DNA of 64,000 nucleotides from Theobroma cacao (Eukaryota; Streptophyta; Magnoliopsida; Malvales; Malvaceae), in assembly GCF_000208745.1 (NCBI RefSeq), contig NC_030850.1, positions 13,416,047 to 13,480,046 on the forward strand, read 5' to 3'. This document shows positions 1 to 11,990 of this stretch, one piece after another. The first letter of the stretch is position 1. Each line of letters opens with the position of its first letter. The translations under genes and the position numbers were made by a program. The notes under the pieces were generated by a model. It ran no database searches. It was not told where the DNA came from and was given only the letters and a program-made list of their open reading frames with translations.

Positions 1-1204
1 TAGCCATTATTTTATCTTCTAACGGTTCTTTTCAAATAAGCAGATAGTGTTCTGTTAACTGGTTACAGGTAGCTCTAACCGATTGTAGCTTTTCTGCCTT
101 GCACTGTCTTACTATTGTGTTTTCTGCTCTAACCGATTACAAAAGACTCTAACCGATTAAGATATCTCTGTTTGTAGGCTTTGTTTCTTCAACATACTTC
201 CTCTAATTGGTTACGGCAGGCTCTAACCAATTTTAACTTTATGTTTTCTTTTTGTTCTACACAACAATGTTCTTTTCATTGGTTGGCTTTTCCGTTAACG
301 ATAGAAGCTCTACTTTCTTCAACCATAATAGATGAAAATCAGTTTTAATCAACTAGAATATCTTTGAATTTTGAACTTCTCCATTTTGGCTTCCTTCAAC
401 AGTCAACTACATTTTTAAACTTGAATTTGGTGCTTGAAAGTACTAAGTATGTGTGCTCTAACTAATTATACAGACTTCTTAACCGATTAACATGTCTTTT
501 AATTCAACTTTCAGCACCTCCTTAATTAGTTAAGCTTGGTTCTAATTGATTAAGGGTCTTCTGTCTTGCTTTAAGTCAACACCCAGTTTTGCCTTAACTA
601 ATTAAGGCTCTATGTTAATTAGTTATCAACATGCTGTCTTCACTAAGTCTTTTCTTTTTTGCTTTTTTAATTGAATAACCGAACTTGTAATTAAGCAAGT
701 TGCTTGACTTGCTTCCAAACAACAAATATTAAGGGTTTTAAACTTTGTCTTGCATACTTAAATAATGTACTTAGACATCAATAAATGGGATGTTTTGTTA
801 TCATAAAAAACACATAGAGTCAATAGTACTATCTCCATTTATCTCATATACTTCAGCGTATGAGATCAATTGCTTACTTCCAAAGTAAGGAGGTTGAGCA
901 TGTACCAGCCTTTGAGCATTGTCAATGTCCTTATTCTTGACAATACAATGACTAGGAACATATTTAAGAATAAGACTTTGATGCATAAAAATCTCATAAT
1001 TATAACCTTTATCATTTCTTTGCAAGGCCATTATATTCCGAGGACTTTATCTACATAAGTCTCTCATAACTCTTTATAAATAAACTCATGGATAAAAAAA
1101 TACCTTATACATTATATAAAATATCCATAATGTATTAACATGAAATATGACTAATTAATGTAGTGTTTTAGAAGCACAAAATTGATTGTCTTGCAGGGCT
1201 TACA
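1..1204 (-). mobile_element. 3' LTR-like end of decayed copia element A
   Basis: Read on the minus strand, the copia pol remnant ends near 1220. It is followed by a polypurine tract of the usual copia form (AATGGGAGATTG, about 1208-1219) and then by TGTAAGCCCTGC starting at 1204, a typical LTR start (TG). I therefore infer that 1-1204 is the U3-side part of a 3' LTR running off the left edge of the window. No matching copy of this right end was found near the other end of the element, so the LTR call rests on the polypurine tract and position only. A 76-codon minus-strand reading frame at 801-1031 lies inside and resembles nothing I know. Positions 56-625 carry an array of short palindromes. 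Confidence 0.5.
56..625. repeat. Array of paired TAACCGATTA-like decamers
   Basis: Twelve imperfect copies of a 10-bp palindrome-like word (consensus TAAYYRRTTA) start at 56, 76, 130, 150, 205, 225, 459, 480, 523, 543, 595 and 616. They come as six pairs. Within a pair the starts are 20-21 bp apart; successive pairs start 74-75 bp apart on the left and 64-72 bp apart on the right. Many are preceded by CTC or TC. The same arrangement, built on other palindromes, is seen at 6867, 17085 and 46724. Confidence 0.85.
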
Positions 1205-4200
1205 CTAACAATCTCCCATTAGCACTAAAGCCAATGGCCTATATATCTAATACCAAAGCCCTCCAAGTGGTGATCATATTTCTACTGGGACAAAACTTTA
1301 GTGAAAAGGTCAACTAAGTTGTCTTTTGTGGTTGCTTTTTCTATATTAATTCCTTTTTCAATAATCTCCTTGGTCAAGTGATAATGCCATAATACATGTT
1401 TGGATCATTGATGAGACCTCGGTTCCTTTGCGTGCACAATGGCTTCATTGTTGTCACAGTACAAAGTTACAAGATCAACAATGTTAGAAACCACACCAAG
1501 TTCAATTACGAACTTCTTGATCCAAACTCCTTTATTTGCTACCTTAGACACGAAGATGTATTCAACCTCGGTTGTAGAATCTTCAGTTGTTGCTTGTTTG
1601 GAACTTTTTCAGCTAATAGCACCACCATTTAAGTTAAATATAACCTACTTTGCGATTTGCTATCATCCTTATTGGATTGGAATGCAACATCTCCATATCC
1701 GTTAACTTAGAGTTCAACCCTTCTATAGACCAAGAAAACATCTTTAGTTCTTTGTAAGTACTTAAGGATATTTTTCACAGCAATCCAATGTTTATCACTT
1801 GGATTTGATTGGTATTTGCTCGTGACACTCAGAGCATACGCCACATCTGGTCCAGTACATAGCATGGCATACATGATGGATCCTATAGCCAATGCATACG
1901 GTATCTTATCCATCCTTATCCTCTCATCATGTGTATTTGGACATATATCCTTTAAGAGTTGATTGCCATGTGACATAGGCAAGTGTCCCTTCTTGGACTT
2001 GGTCATGTTAAACCTCTTTAACACCTTGTCTATATAAATGGATTGAGACAATTCTAGCAACCTCTTTGATCTATCTCTATAAATCTTTATTCACAGAATA
2101 TAGACTGCTTCTCCTAAATCCTTCATGGAGAATTGTTTGGATAACCATATTTTAATAGTCTACAACATCGGTATATCATTTCTTATTAATAGTATGTCAT
2201 CAACATAAAGTACTAAGAATACAATGCTTGTCCATTTACCTTCTTGTAAACACATGAATCATCAGATTCTTGGCGAAATCATATTCTTTAATAGTTTTAT
2301 CAAATCTGATGTTCTAACTCCTAGACGCTTATTTCAGCCTATATATGGACTTTTGGAGTTTGCATACTTTATGCTGATTCTTCTTGGATGTAAAACGTTT
2401 AGGTTATGTCATATACATTTCCTCTTGCAAATTCCCATTAAGGAATGTGGTCTTTACATCCATATGTTATATCTCATAATCATGATATACAGCAATAACA
2501 AGCAAAATCCTAATGAATTTAAATATGGTTACAGGTGACAAGGTTTCCTCATAATCGATTCCTTTAACTTGGTTGTAACCTTTAGCAACCAACCTAACCT
2601 TGTACATTTGTACATTACCATCAATGTCAGTCTTTCTCTTAAAGACCCATTTGCATCCTATGGGTTTTACCCTTTCAGGTGCATCAACCAAAGTCCATAC
2701 TTGGTTGACATGCATGGCATCCATCTTGGATTTCATGGCCTCTAGCCACTTATCAGAATCAATATCAGATATTATTGCCTCATAAGTAATAGGCCCTTTG
2801 TCAATTGGCAGAGCATCTTTTTGTAGCTTAAATTTATATCTTTCTGGAGGTTGTCTTTGTCTCATAGATCTACAGAACATTTGTGTTTTTTAAGCATTGG
2901 TTTGAGCATCCAATGCTTTAACAATCAGCTTAGGTTCCAAAGGGATATTAGTTTATGGTTTTTAAACCTCTTCAAGAATTATTTTACTCCCACTAGTCCC
3001 TTCAAGTAAAAACTCTTTCTCCAAGAAAATGGCATGTTTCGAGACAAACACCTTCTGCTCGGTGGGATTGTAAAAATAATATCCTATAGTTTGTTTGGGA
3101 TACCCTACAAACTTGCATTTGTCTGATCTAGCTCCAAGCTTATCAGACGATGCAAACTTCACTTAGGCAGTACATCCCCAAATCTTTGTATAAGACAAGT
3201 TTGGCCTTTTGCCATACCACATCTCATACGGTGTCTTATCAACCAATTTGGTTGGAACCTTGTTAAGAAGGTAAGCAGCAGTCTCTAGGGCATATCCAAA
3301 AAAGGATATCAGAAGGTCTGCCCTACTCATCATGGAATGAACCATGTCTAACAGGGTTTGGTTTCTCCTTTCAGACACTTTATTATGTTATAGAGTTCCA
3401 AGTGGAGTCCATTGTGAATCCCCTATTCCGTTAGATAATCTAGAAACTCCTGACTAAGATATTCTCCTCTTCGATCCGATCTAAGAGTGAGAATACTTTT
3501 CCCAGTTTTGTTCCTCAACTTCAGCTCTAAACTCTTTGAACTTTTCAAAAGCTTCAAGCTTGTACTTCATTAGGTACATAACCAAATCTAGAATGGACAT
3601 CTATAAATGTAATGAAATATGAATAACTTCATTTGGTTGGTGTGTTTAAGGGTCCACATACATCCGATTGTATTAGCCCTAGGAGCACACTTGCTCTTTC
3701 AGCCTTTCTAGTAAAAGGAGTCTTAGTCACTTACTAAGGAAACAACACTCACAAGTTCTATATGATTTATAATCAAATGGATCTAAATAACCTTGTTTAT
3801 ATAACTTGACTATCCTTGTCTAATTGATATGACCAAGTCTACAATGCTAGATGTAGGTTTGATTTGAATTATCTTTTCTAACTTTCTTGACATCAATATT
3901 GAGCAGTGGGCTATCAAGATCCATAACATAAAGTCCTCTATGACATGTTGCGGATCCATAAAATATATCATTTAGAATGACAGTGCAATAATTACCTTTC
4001 ATTTTAAATTAAAAATCATCATTCTTAACTAAGTATGAAACTAAAATGATGGTTCTAGTTAATGTCGGTACACAATAGCACTCTTTTAGCTCCAGCACTA
4101 AGCCTGATGGTAAAATGAGATCACAAGTCCTAATGGCAATTGTTGCAATTTTGCACCATTGCCCATTCTTAGGACTACCTCATTTTTACCAAGCCTTTTA

Positions 4201-4365
4201 CTATCCCTTAAAACTTTTATGTCAGTACATAAATGCGATCCACATCCTAAATCTATTATCGAACGTTTAAGATTAGCAGTGAAAAAGTTAAGCTTAATCA
4301 TATTTAAAATTATCTCTTTACTTGTCAAGATTGCACCCTTCCATTTATTGAGAACTTTTCTCAAA
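1205..4365 (-). pseudogene. Decayed copia pol (protease to RNase H), element A
   Basis: Minus-strand remnant of a Ty1/copia polyprotein with many frameshifts and stops. In translation order: a protease-like piece at 4098-4364 where the usual Asp-Ser-Gly active site reads Asp-Leu-Gly; an integrase C-terminal part at 3163-3378 (sequence like SERRNQTLLDMVHSMMS) continuing to 2962; the start of reverse transcriptase at 2467-2880 (KWLEAMKSKMDAM, GCKWVFKRK, VKGIDYEETLSPV); the end of reverse transcriptase at 1707-2060 (YASAVGSIMYAM-like, TGPDVAYALS); and a shattered RNase H down to about 1220. Most integrase core and gag sequence is lost. The order protease-integrase-RT-RNase H is the copia order. 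It is clearly inactive. The flanking candidate LTRs do not match each other over what is visible, so the insertion may be composite. Confidence 0.88.
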
Positions 4366-6211
4366 ATGATATACTAGTTCAAACATTTTAGGCTAATGGT
4401 ATCAAGTATGCCAAATAAAGTAGCAATTGTTATTATACTCATTCTAACAATCTATAAATATAGAAAATGAATTTGTATTAGTTTGTCATGTTATTAACCA
4501 ATCTAAGATGAGGTATTAAATCTTACATTGATTCTCCACCTAATTTTTCGTAATAATAGCCTTCACTATTATACGAAAATCTTTACTAGGCATTTATAGT
4601 GAGCAGGGACCTTTTTCAAATTATTGCAACCTTGAGTAACTCAACAAATCGCAATAAGCCTAATTGGGTAGATAACGTAGCTTATCAATTTCATCTCCAC
4701 ATTACTCCTAGATCAGTTAGGTGACAACTCATTGTCTAAATGCATCATATGCATTTTGCCTAACCTTGCCTCTAAGACCATGTTGTCAAGTGTGACACAT
4801 CAGAACCACACAGTTTTAGTTGAGTAAGACCCACCTATAACTCGAACATGCTCGTGTAAAAGTTTGACCTTAAATGACTCAACAAGTTTCTAATTAAAAT
4901 GGTAGCCTGGTTATCTTGTTATATGATGGAAGATAACTTAATCATGCAAAGCACGTGACTCAATATTTTAATGAGAAATTTTTGTTGTTGCTTTTATCTT
5001 GTTATTTAGGTCTTATCAAATTTGGCATGCTTAGCATTTATAATATAAAATAAATTTATCACATGCATACTACTAGGATAATTATGGGCTTTAATCTAAT
5101 TTAATTTTTTTGAGCCATCGAAGGAAATTAATTGGTCAAATCCTAAGGGATTACATACAAATATTACCATATCTTGTAGTCTTGTAATGTTCATGTCTCC
5201 TTGGCACCTTCGTCCTTCATTCTTGGAATTACAAAATTTTATTCCTAATCTAATCCTATGAATTCTAATTACATATATGTAAAGAAACCTCAAGTTATAT
5301 TTGAAGGGAGTAAGATGAGAAGAGAATTTAAATTTGACCCTTATGCTCAATAAGAGTCCTAATCATATTAGAAATTTAATATTCACAAGGAATCCTAATC
5401 CAATTAGGCTTTTTAATCTTATTAAAAAATTTAATCCTTGTTGTCCTCAATTTTACAACCCTAGTCCAACCAAAATTAAATCTTTATGGCCAAGAGTCCT
5501 ATTTCTTTGCCAATTTAATTTTAGAATCTAATTTAGGATAATTCTAAACTCTTTAGGATATATTTCACTACAATTAGGAGTCTAAATCCAAGCTATAACT
5601 GAATTAGTACCACTCCTAATTATACAGAGAAGAAATCACACAAGCTAGTGTAATTTTATTAGGTTTACATCACCTATGTTGTCCTAAATTTTTTAGAGCT
5701 CCATCTTCCATTTTTTGTTGCGATTTTAGCACCAATTCAAAAATATCCCATGCCCCAAACATCATGCCAAAAAGCTCTCAAAACCTCAGCAAATTTGGAG
5801 TACAAATAGCCATGATTTTGGAAAAGTTCTTGTCACACAAGAATACAATTCTAGCAAACTGTTTATGCAGAAACATCATCAGATCACCACCCAAACGAGG
5901 TGGTTAGACTCTTTCTCTAAGTCCTTCAAAAAAATTTCCAAAACAGATCACGTTATGCTGCCAAATTTGTCATATTTGAATTTTTCTTAAAATAAATCTA
6001 TAAAATCTTTAAAGACTTATTAAATCTAGATTTTAAATCCATAATTTAAGATTGTAAATGCCTTTTGAAACATAAATCAGATTTGAAAAAATCCATTTAG
6101 AATTATTCTAAATAATTTTTCAAACTTTGCATCAAATTGACATATAAACAAAAACAGTTTTTGTAATCTTCAACAACTAAACATAAAACTAGATTAAATC
6201 AATTAAAAGAG
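4366..6211. other. Non-coding stretch where copia A gag should be
   Basis: No recognisable gag is left between the protease remnant and the primer-binding-like site at 6212. The stretch is AT-rich with short unconvincing reading frames. At 4771-4782 the sequence CTCTAAGACCA, followed by TGTTGTCAAGTG, resembles a decayed reverse complement of a copia primer-binding site next to an LTR edge. More than one LTR fragment may therefore be stacked here. Confidence 0.4.
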
Positions 6212-6223
6212 GCTCTGATATCA
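6212..6223 (-). other. Primer-binding-site-like motif of copia A
   Basis: On the minus strand this reads TGATATCAGAGC. It differs by one base from TGGTATCAGAGC, the copia primer-binding site complementary to initiator tRNA-Met. It sits one base from a TG-starting boundary at 6225 (TGTTGGGTATTCG), as expected for a 5' LTR in minus orientation. Confidence 0.65.
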
Positions 6224-6224
6224 T

Positions 6225-7300
6225 TGTTGGGTATTCGAATCATGCAGAGATGGATCATATGTAGCGAAATACTAGTAAAATTTTAATTTCCTAAGCCATA
6301 GATCATTATTGAAACTAATCTAGAAACATCACAAGAGAAAGATTTTACCATACCTGAAAATTTGATGTCTGCTTTTTTTGGTGGAATCCTCCTTGGGTTT
6401 TCATTTTTTTGAGTTTTGTACACCAACTAGGACCTATCAAACCATAGCAACACAATTGTCCTGCCTTTAATGGTGATCCGCATAGTGATTTGCCAAAATC
6501 TCTTCACTAAGAATGTGTGAATCCCTCAGTCAAAGTTTGTGCTAGCAAACTCTTAATTTTGGGCTCCTTTGTGTTTCTCTTCTTTTGGCTGTGATCTTAT
6601 TTCAACACATGAGAAAATAAAATGGAACTCTTCTGTACATTCAAAAGGCGGCTAAAGGATTCTTTGGTAGAGTGACTTGACCTATTTTATTTCCAACAAG
6701 GATTAGAAAATGTCTTTGGCTAATTGGGCATTTATTTAATACTCCATCAAATCATATTTGATTTAACCCAATAGTTAATTGGATTAAACCTCTATAAAAT
6801 CAATTAGATTACATCCAATTGAACTCAAATTAATTTTTGGATAATTTTAGTGAAAACAGAACATAAGTATCGATACCCTATGAATAGGTATCAATACTTT
6901 TAGTATGGCACACCTTGAAAAACCACTCTGTTTAAGAAGTATAGATACCTGTTTTTCGAGTATTGATACTTCAATTAAAATTTGTAAATTTTCTACAATT
7001 TTCCACTTGAAATCTGTCCCGAATAATTTTCTTTAAAAGTAAGGCATTTAAACACATTTCATAGTCCTCAAAACTCATATTTGACTTTACCAAACTTAAA
7101 AAACTCAAATCCACAATTCAAAAGCATTGCATCAATACAAAACTCATAAAATTTCTGAAGTTTATACTTTAAATATACAACACCTAGTGGAGTCAACTTA
7201 AGAAGCACAAAGAATCATACTAGTGGACTACCAAACTACAAGATAGTAGTCTATTGCAGTCAGCCATTGACTTTTATCAAGTCATGTGCTATCCTCCACC
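6225..7300 (-). mobile_element. LTR-like segment beside the primer-binding motif
   Basis: Inferred 5' LTR of a minus-strand copia element. Its inner edge is set by the primer-binding-like motif at 6212-6223. The outer edge is not identified; 7300 is only where the similarity of style ends. The segment contains the palindrome array at 6867-6969. No open reading frame of note is seen. Confidence 0.45.
6867..6969. repeat. Two pairs of GTATCGATAC-like decamers
   Basis: Copies start at 6867 (GTATCGATAC, a perfect palindrome), 6888 (GTATCAATAC), 6939 (GTATAGATAC) and 6960 (GTATTGATAC). Spacing within both pairs is exactly 21 bp and the pairs start 72 bp apart. The same word family recurs at 17085-17293. 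Confidence 0.85.
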
Positions 7301-7622
7301 AGACTCATGGCTTGCACCACTTTCCCCTTTTTGCTAGTTAGGGCTTCTCTATTGCATGCAAGGTCTAGTGAATTCTGTTGCTAGCACAAGTTCTTACTTA
7401 AGAGCTCCACCTCAAAATGTATTTAGTAATGATCATCTATATCCTTTCCATTACTCAAAATCACTTGGCATGTGGTTGCAGCCTTTATGTCATCCAAGTA
7501 TACATACTCAAATTCACATGATTCACCATTTATACCAAAAAGCATTTTCATAGACTAACATTCATAAAACATTTGAACAAAACATTTATATCTTTCACTT
7601 GGAAGCATAAACCTATAACACG
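7301..7622. other. Short unassigned gap between elements
   Basis: A 65-codon plus-strand frame at 7356-7553 lies here. It has no recognisable domain and no flanking gene signals. I see nothing else. Confidence 0.4.
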
Positions 7623-8660
7623 TGTTGTAACGTGCAGGTCTGAAAAATCATCTGCTAGACGTGAAAAACTAAAGAGTCACCACCAATCTTTTTTATCTAA
7701 GTGCGATTAGCCATCTATTGACTTTGTTCTAATTAACGAGGTCCTAAATTAATTTTATGTCCGTCAAAAGAATGATAAACTTGTCTACGTGTTTTAGAAT
7801 AAGCTTTAGGTCTACAGTCACGCACAGGAAAGGATTTGCACCCCTGTGATGCCTATTTCATGAATGGTATCATTTAATCATATGTTATCCAAAACCAGTG
7901 ACTTAATTCTTATGTTTCCTTAATTATGGTTTATTTATTTTATTAACAAATCAAAATATTTTATTTAGTTTTATAGTTGTGGTTTACACATGATGCAATT
8001 ATAAAATGCATGGCATAAAATCTAGATAATGCCAAACGAAAACCTTTTATTGAGGATATCTCCCGAATTCGCCCATCATACTAGTGGGTTCCGGGGATAC
8101 TCTCTCACTTAGTGAAATACTCGAGAAACTCATCTTCGTAAATTTATCAAGTAAATCCAATCATTGGGGTAGTCGTTTGCAAGTAAAAACAATATTTTCA
8201 TGAATGCAGTCCTACTACGATCGAAAGTTTTTTATTAAAGGCATTCGTTGAGCTCTCTTTTCGTATTGGTGGAACACGGAGGTATCTTTTTACCTGAAAA
8301 TTTTTTCAAAGAAATTCACCTTCGTAAGCTCCTTTTGAAAAGTCCCATCACTAGGGCCTTGGATCGTGCACACAATACATCTACATGCCATGACATTTAA
8401 TGATGTAGTGATGATATGTAATATGCCTGTAAATTTCAATATTTGTTTATTAACCTTCGTACAACTCTTTTGTTATTTCTTTGAAATTTCTTTTTATTAT
8501 TTTTTCTTGTATCCATATATATCATGGATAAACATATTATATTTATTACTTTTATCTAACTATATTTTTTATTTAGTTTTATTATCTATTTTTTATGTTA
8601 AAGTATTTTCTTTTTATTATTTTTTCTTGTATGCATATATATCATGGAGAAATGGTTTGA
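7623..8660 (-). repeat. Left (3') LTR copy of the Tat-type element, truncated inside
   Basis: Aligns with 13183 onward: shared start TGTTGTAA, then a segment with CACCAATCTTTTTTATCT, a segment with GGAAGGATT near CCTGTGATGCCTATT, and a TATCATGGATAAACA-like end. An internal piece of about 150 bp, with the TATATATCATGGA word, appears twice (around 8480-8530 and 8605-8650), so there is a local duplication. Similarity stops at about 8660, directly followed by gag-side sequence. Confidence 0.75.
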
Positions 8661-9025
8661 GAACATTTACAAGGACCAGTTCGCTCTAAACAGTAATCAT
8701 CAACTCTTTCGAGATCATGTGCACACCTTATTGTCAAAACGCTTTTCCCTTCATGACTTTTCTATCTTGAAAACATGTTATAAAAAGCTTTATTAAATCA
8801 ATTGTGTCACATCATTTTGCAAACTAAACATAAAGCTTTAAAAATTTTAATTCAACAAAAACATTAAAGCTTCAATTACAATTTTTGAAGTTTATATTCC
8901 TTAACAAAATCCTACTCATGCCATGCATATGAATACAAAATAAAAGCTTCAAATCATCCATTTTTTCTACAAGCAATTTATTTAAGACCTAAGGCTTTTC
9001 TTCAAGTTCTTAACAAGAACTCAAT

Positions 9026-10504
9026 CTATGGCAAAGCTAATTTCCAACGTTCCATAAGCTCAAGAGTCAAAGTGCCATCCTTGATGAAAATTAAAATTTT
9101 CTCTCTCAATTGCCTACACTTCTCCGTTGAGTGTTCAATTGCTCCCACTTGATAGTCACATTTAGCATTAGGGTCGTAGTTCCTTACCAATGGATTTGAA
9201 ACTGTCTTCATTGGCACAGGACTAAGGTATTGATTCTCAATTAACAGAGGCAACAAGTGATGGATCGGCATTGGCAATTGGCAAGCATTGGATCTTGGAA
9301 ATGATCGAGGCATAAGTGGAAGTGTGGGTGCTCTTGGATGAAAAGTTGGTTGTGGAACTAGTCGATATGGATATAAGTTATGAGAAATATGATTCAGAGT
9401 GGGGTAAGAAGGTTGGTATGTGAGATAACAATGGTATGGATTGACGCCCTATGGCTGCCCTTCACATGTAATAACTTATGCCTCCCCTTTCCTTTTCTTT
9501 GAGGCGTTACGGTTTTCCATGCTACTGACACTGTTCTCTCCAATTTTACCTTTCTTAATTGCATTCTTAATCATCTCTCCTGAAATCACTATATCGGTAA
9601 AGTTCTTGGTAGCATTGTTGATTAGCTTATCACAATATGATGGCTACAGAGTACCAATAAATAACATTGTTGTTTCTTTTTCAATAAGAGGTGGTTAAAC
9701 TTGTGCAGCAACATCTCTCCATCTTTGAGCATATTCATTAAAACTCTCAGTGTCTCTATTTTCCATGTTCTACAAAGAGAGTCTATCCAGGGCCATGTTT
9801 GTGACATGTTTGTATTGAACTAGAAATGCTCTTGCAAGATCTTTCCAAGAATTAATATGATTCCTAACCAATTGAACATACCATTTAGCTGTAGACTTTG
9901 TTAGACTATCTTGGAAACAATGAATCAAGAGTTTATCATTATATGCATGTGTGGCCATCTTTTGACAATACAGAGTGATATGGGCCTTTGGGCATTTAGT
10001 TTCATCATACTTCTCAAAATCTGGTACTTTTAACTTGGGTGGGATAATCACATCAGGTACCAAACATAAGTTGGTTGTATCCAAAGATTCAAAGATATCC
10101 ATCCCTTCAATGGTTTTAAGGTGCTCATCTAAAAAGTCAAGCTTTTGTTGCATTCTCAATTCTTTCCTTAGCTCGTACGAGTCTACTTTCAATTTTCCTT
10201 GCTTTCCAAGGTTATATAAGTCAAGAATAGGAATTGAGTCAGAGAGATTTGCCTTCAAAATTGACATAGTTTGCCCTTGCCCTGGCAATTGGCTTCGTCC
10301 TTGCGAACTTGAAAATCCTTCGAAAGACCTTTCCCCTTTACTGCTAATCATGATCTCCATTAACTTTTCCAACTGTTCCTTTATCTCTTCCTGACATTTC
10401 TCAATCTTGTCCATCTGTTTTGACTGCTCTTCTTCCATAATTCTAACTTGAGTCCACATATCACACAAACAGTAAATGGACTTCCTTGAGCTTCTATCTT
10501 TCAC
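9026..10504 (-). pseudogene. Retrotransposon gag (Tat/Ogre type), broken copy 2
   Basis: The longest open piece is 9770-10504. Its N-terminal half is coiled-coil-like (EEEQSKQMDKIEKCQEE) and is followed by the gag core with KLKVPDFEKYDETKCPKA, LLIHCFQDSLT and WYVQLVRNHINSWKDLA, the retrotransposon gag fold (Pfam Retrotrans_gag) that forms the particle shell. Reading on downstream, the frame has a stop after AQRWRDVAAQV and two more near the following CNKL region, then shifts. The C-terminal part with the conserved CDY...GAIEHSTEKC segment is in the frame at 9026-9313. The protein is therefore interrupted at least twice and is not functional. No protease follows. Confidence 0.88.
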
Positions 10505-11151
10505 AAAATGGAAACAAATTAGATTGAATGATAAATTCTACTGTCTTGAAGATCTTTCTAAATATATTCCTTCTTCATAAAAAAACTTTGGAAAAAGATC
10601 TTTTAGCTTATGGAATCAACAACATTATTGTCTCTCTTTTCATTAAATGTTACTGAGTCAAATGATGCTATTTACAAAAAGATGGATGAATGATGGATGC
10701 ATGTGTCAAAATCAATAGATGTTTAAATGCATGACTATATGATTTATGAGTCAATGGATGATGAATGATTTGGGACACTTTTTATGCATGATGAGATTAC
10801 AACAATATCTAAGTTGTGTAACACATTTTTTTTTTTAAACCAACTCTTTTTCCATTCATTTTTCTTTTTTGAGAAATCCTGGTCATTATGAAACAAAATT
10901 CAGAATATGTTTAAACAAAATCTGAAAAATCAATCATTTTTACATTCGATCCAATTTGTGATAATTTTCTTGCATCATTCGAAGAACACATTAATTACTC
11001 GGTAATTGTTCATAAAAACAAATCCGTTTTTACAAACTTCAAAAGAAGTTAAGAACAACCACATCTAAACATTAAATGTTCTAAAGTCTTAAAAACTTCT
11101 ACTCAAAAGGAAAAAGTCCCAATAAAGTCCACTCTTTTGCCACCTAAACAC

Positions 11152-11990
11152 TTATTTGGACATCCTATCACCATGCCTGACCATCTTCGCTGGATTAAAC
11201 CACTTTGCATCTATAAATGTTTGCACCTTATGCTTGAAAATGGTACAATCTTCAATGAAATGTCCCATGACTCCACCGTGATAATCGCATCTTGCATTTA
11301 GGTTGTACCATCTTGGATATGGAGGTTTCAAGGGTTCCATAAGCAGAGCAACAACGAGGTGATCCTGAACTAATTGGTGAAAAAGTTCTTCATAAATAAT
11401 GGAATGGGATCCAACTGCTTGTGTATTTTTTTTTTGGATTGTTTTTGGATGACACCTTGGCTAGGAGTAGGGGTGGTTGACAATGGTGTGAACAAATGGC
11501 CTCGAAGAGCTTGCTGATAATATGGTCGAAAGGTGCTTGGGCAAGGGTGCAAACTTGGATGCAAACTAGTGTTCATAGGTTGGAAATTTGGTTGAAAAGT
11601 GGTAGGTTGGAGGTATGTGCTTGGTGGCAAACCATTGTTTGAAAGTTGTGTGGGGCTTAGAGATCCTATCTTGGATATAGAGCACTTCAATTCAAACATT
11701 TGTGTATTCAGCTTGTCCATCCTTTTCATAACTTTTCCCAAACCCTGATCTTTACTTGGGTCACTAAGTAAGGTGTTAGACTTATCAAGGACAAATCGAT
11801 TTTCATTCAATGGTTGCTTGAGGCTTGGCTCAATTTGAAACGACGAAAATTCTTGAGAGTGAATTCCATTGGCTTCGTTGAGATGCTCAACCATTTCCAT
11901 CAATTTAGCAATTTATCCTTTCATCTCTCGAAAATCGTGCCCAAACTCTTATTGATTGTGCTCTTGTACACTTATCCTTGCTTCCAATTG
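11152..11990 (-). pseudogene. Retrotransposon gag, internally deleted copy 1
   Basis: Upstream in transcription order of the ordinary gag. An N-terminal coiled-coil-like part (EMKG, IAKLMEMVEHL), visible up to about 11990 with stops, is followed by a Pro/Thr/Gln-rich linker (11370-11700). It then jumps to the C-terminal motif NLNARCDYHGGVMGHFIEDC at 11152-11340, separated by a frameshift. The core fold (PDFEKYDGT to the WYVQL motif) is missing. This module has its own AT-rich leader (12020-13160) with ATGGATGA-like words that recur in the leader of the second module (10620-10800). The pair therefore looks like a duplicated leader+gag unit in which one copy lost its core. Confidence 0.75.

Noticed and set aside
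56..625. Chance AT-rich words rather than an array
   Set aside because: Six independent pairs with 20-21 bp spacing, and the same geometry at other loci with different words, make chance unlikely.
801..1031. 76-codon minus-strand frame in the copia A LTR-like segment
   Set aside because: Coding-like composition, but no recognisable domain and no clear start context; lies inside the inferred LTR.
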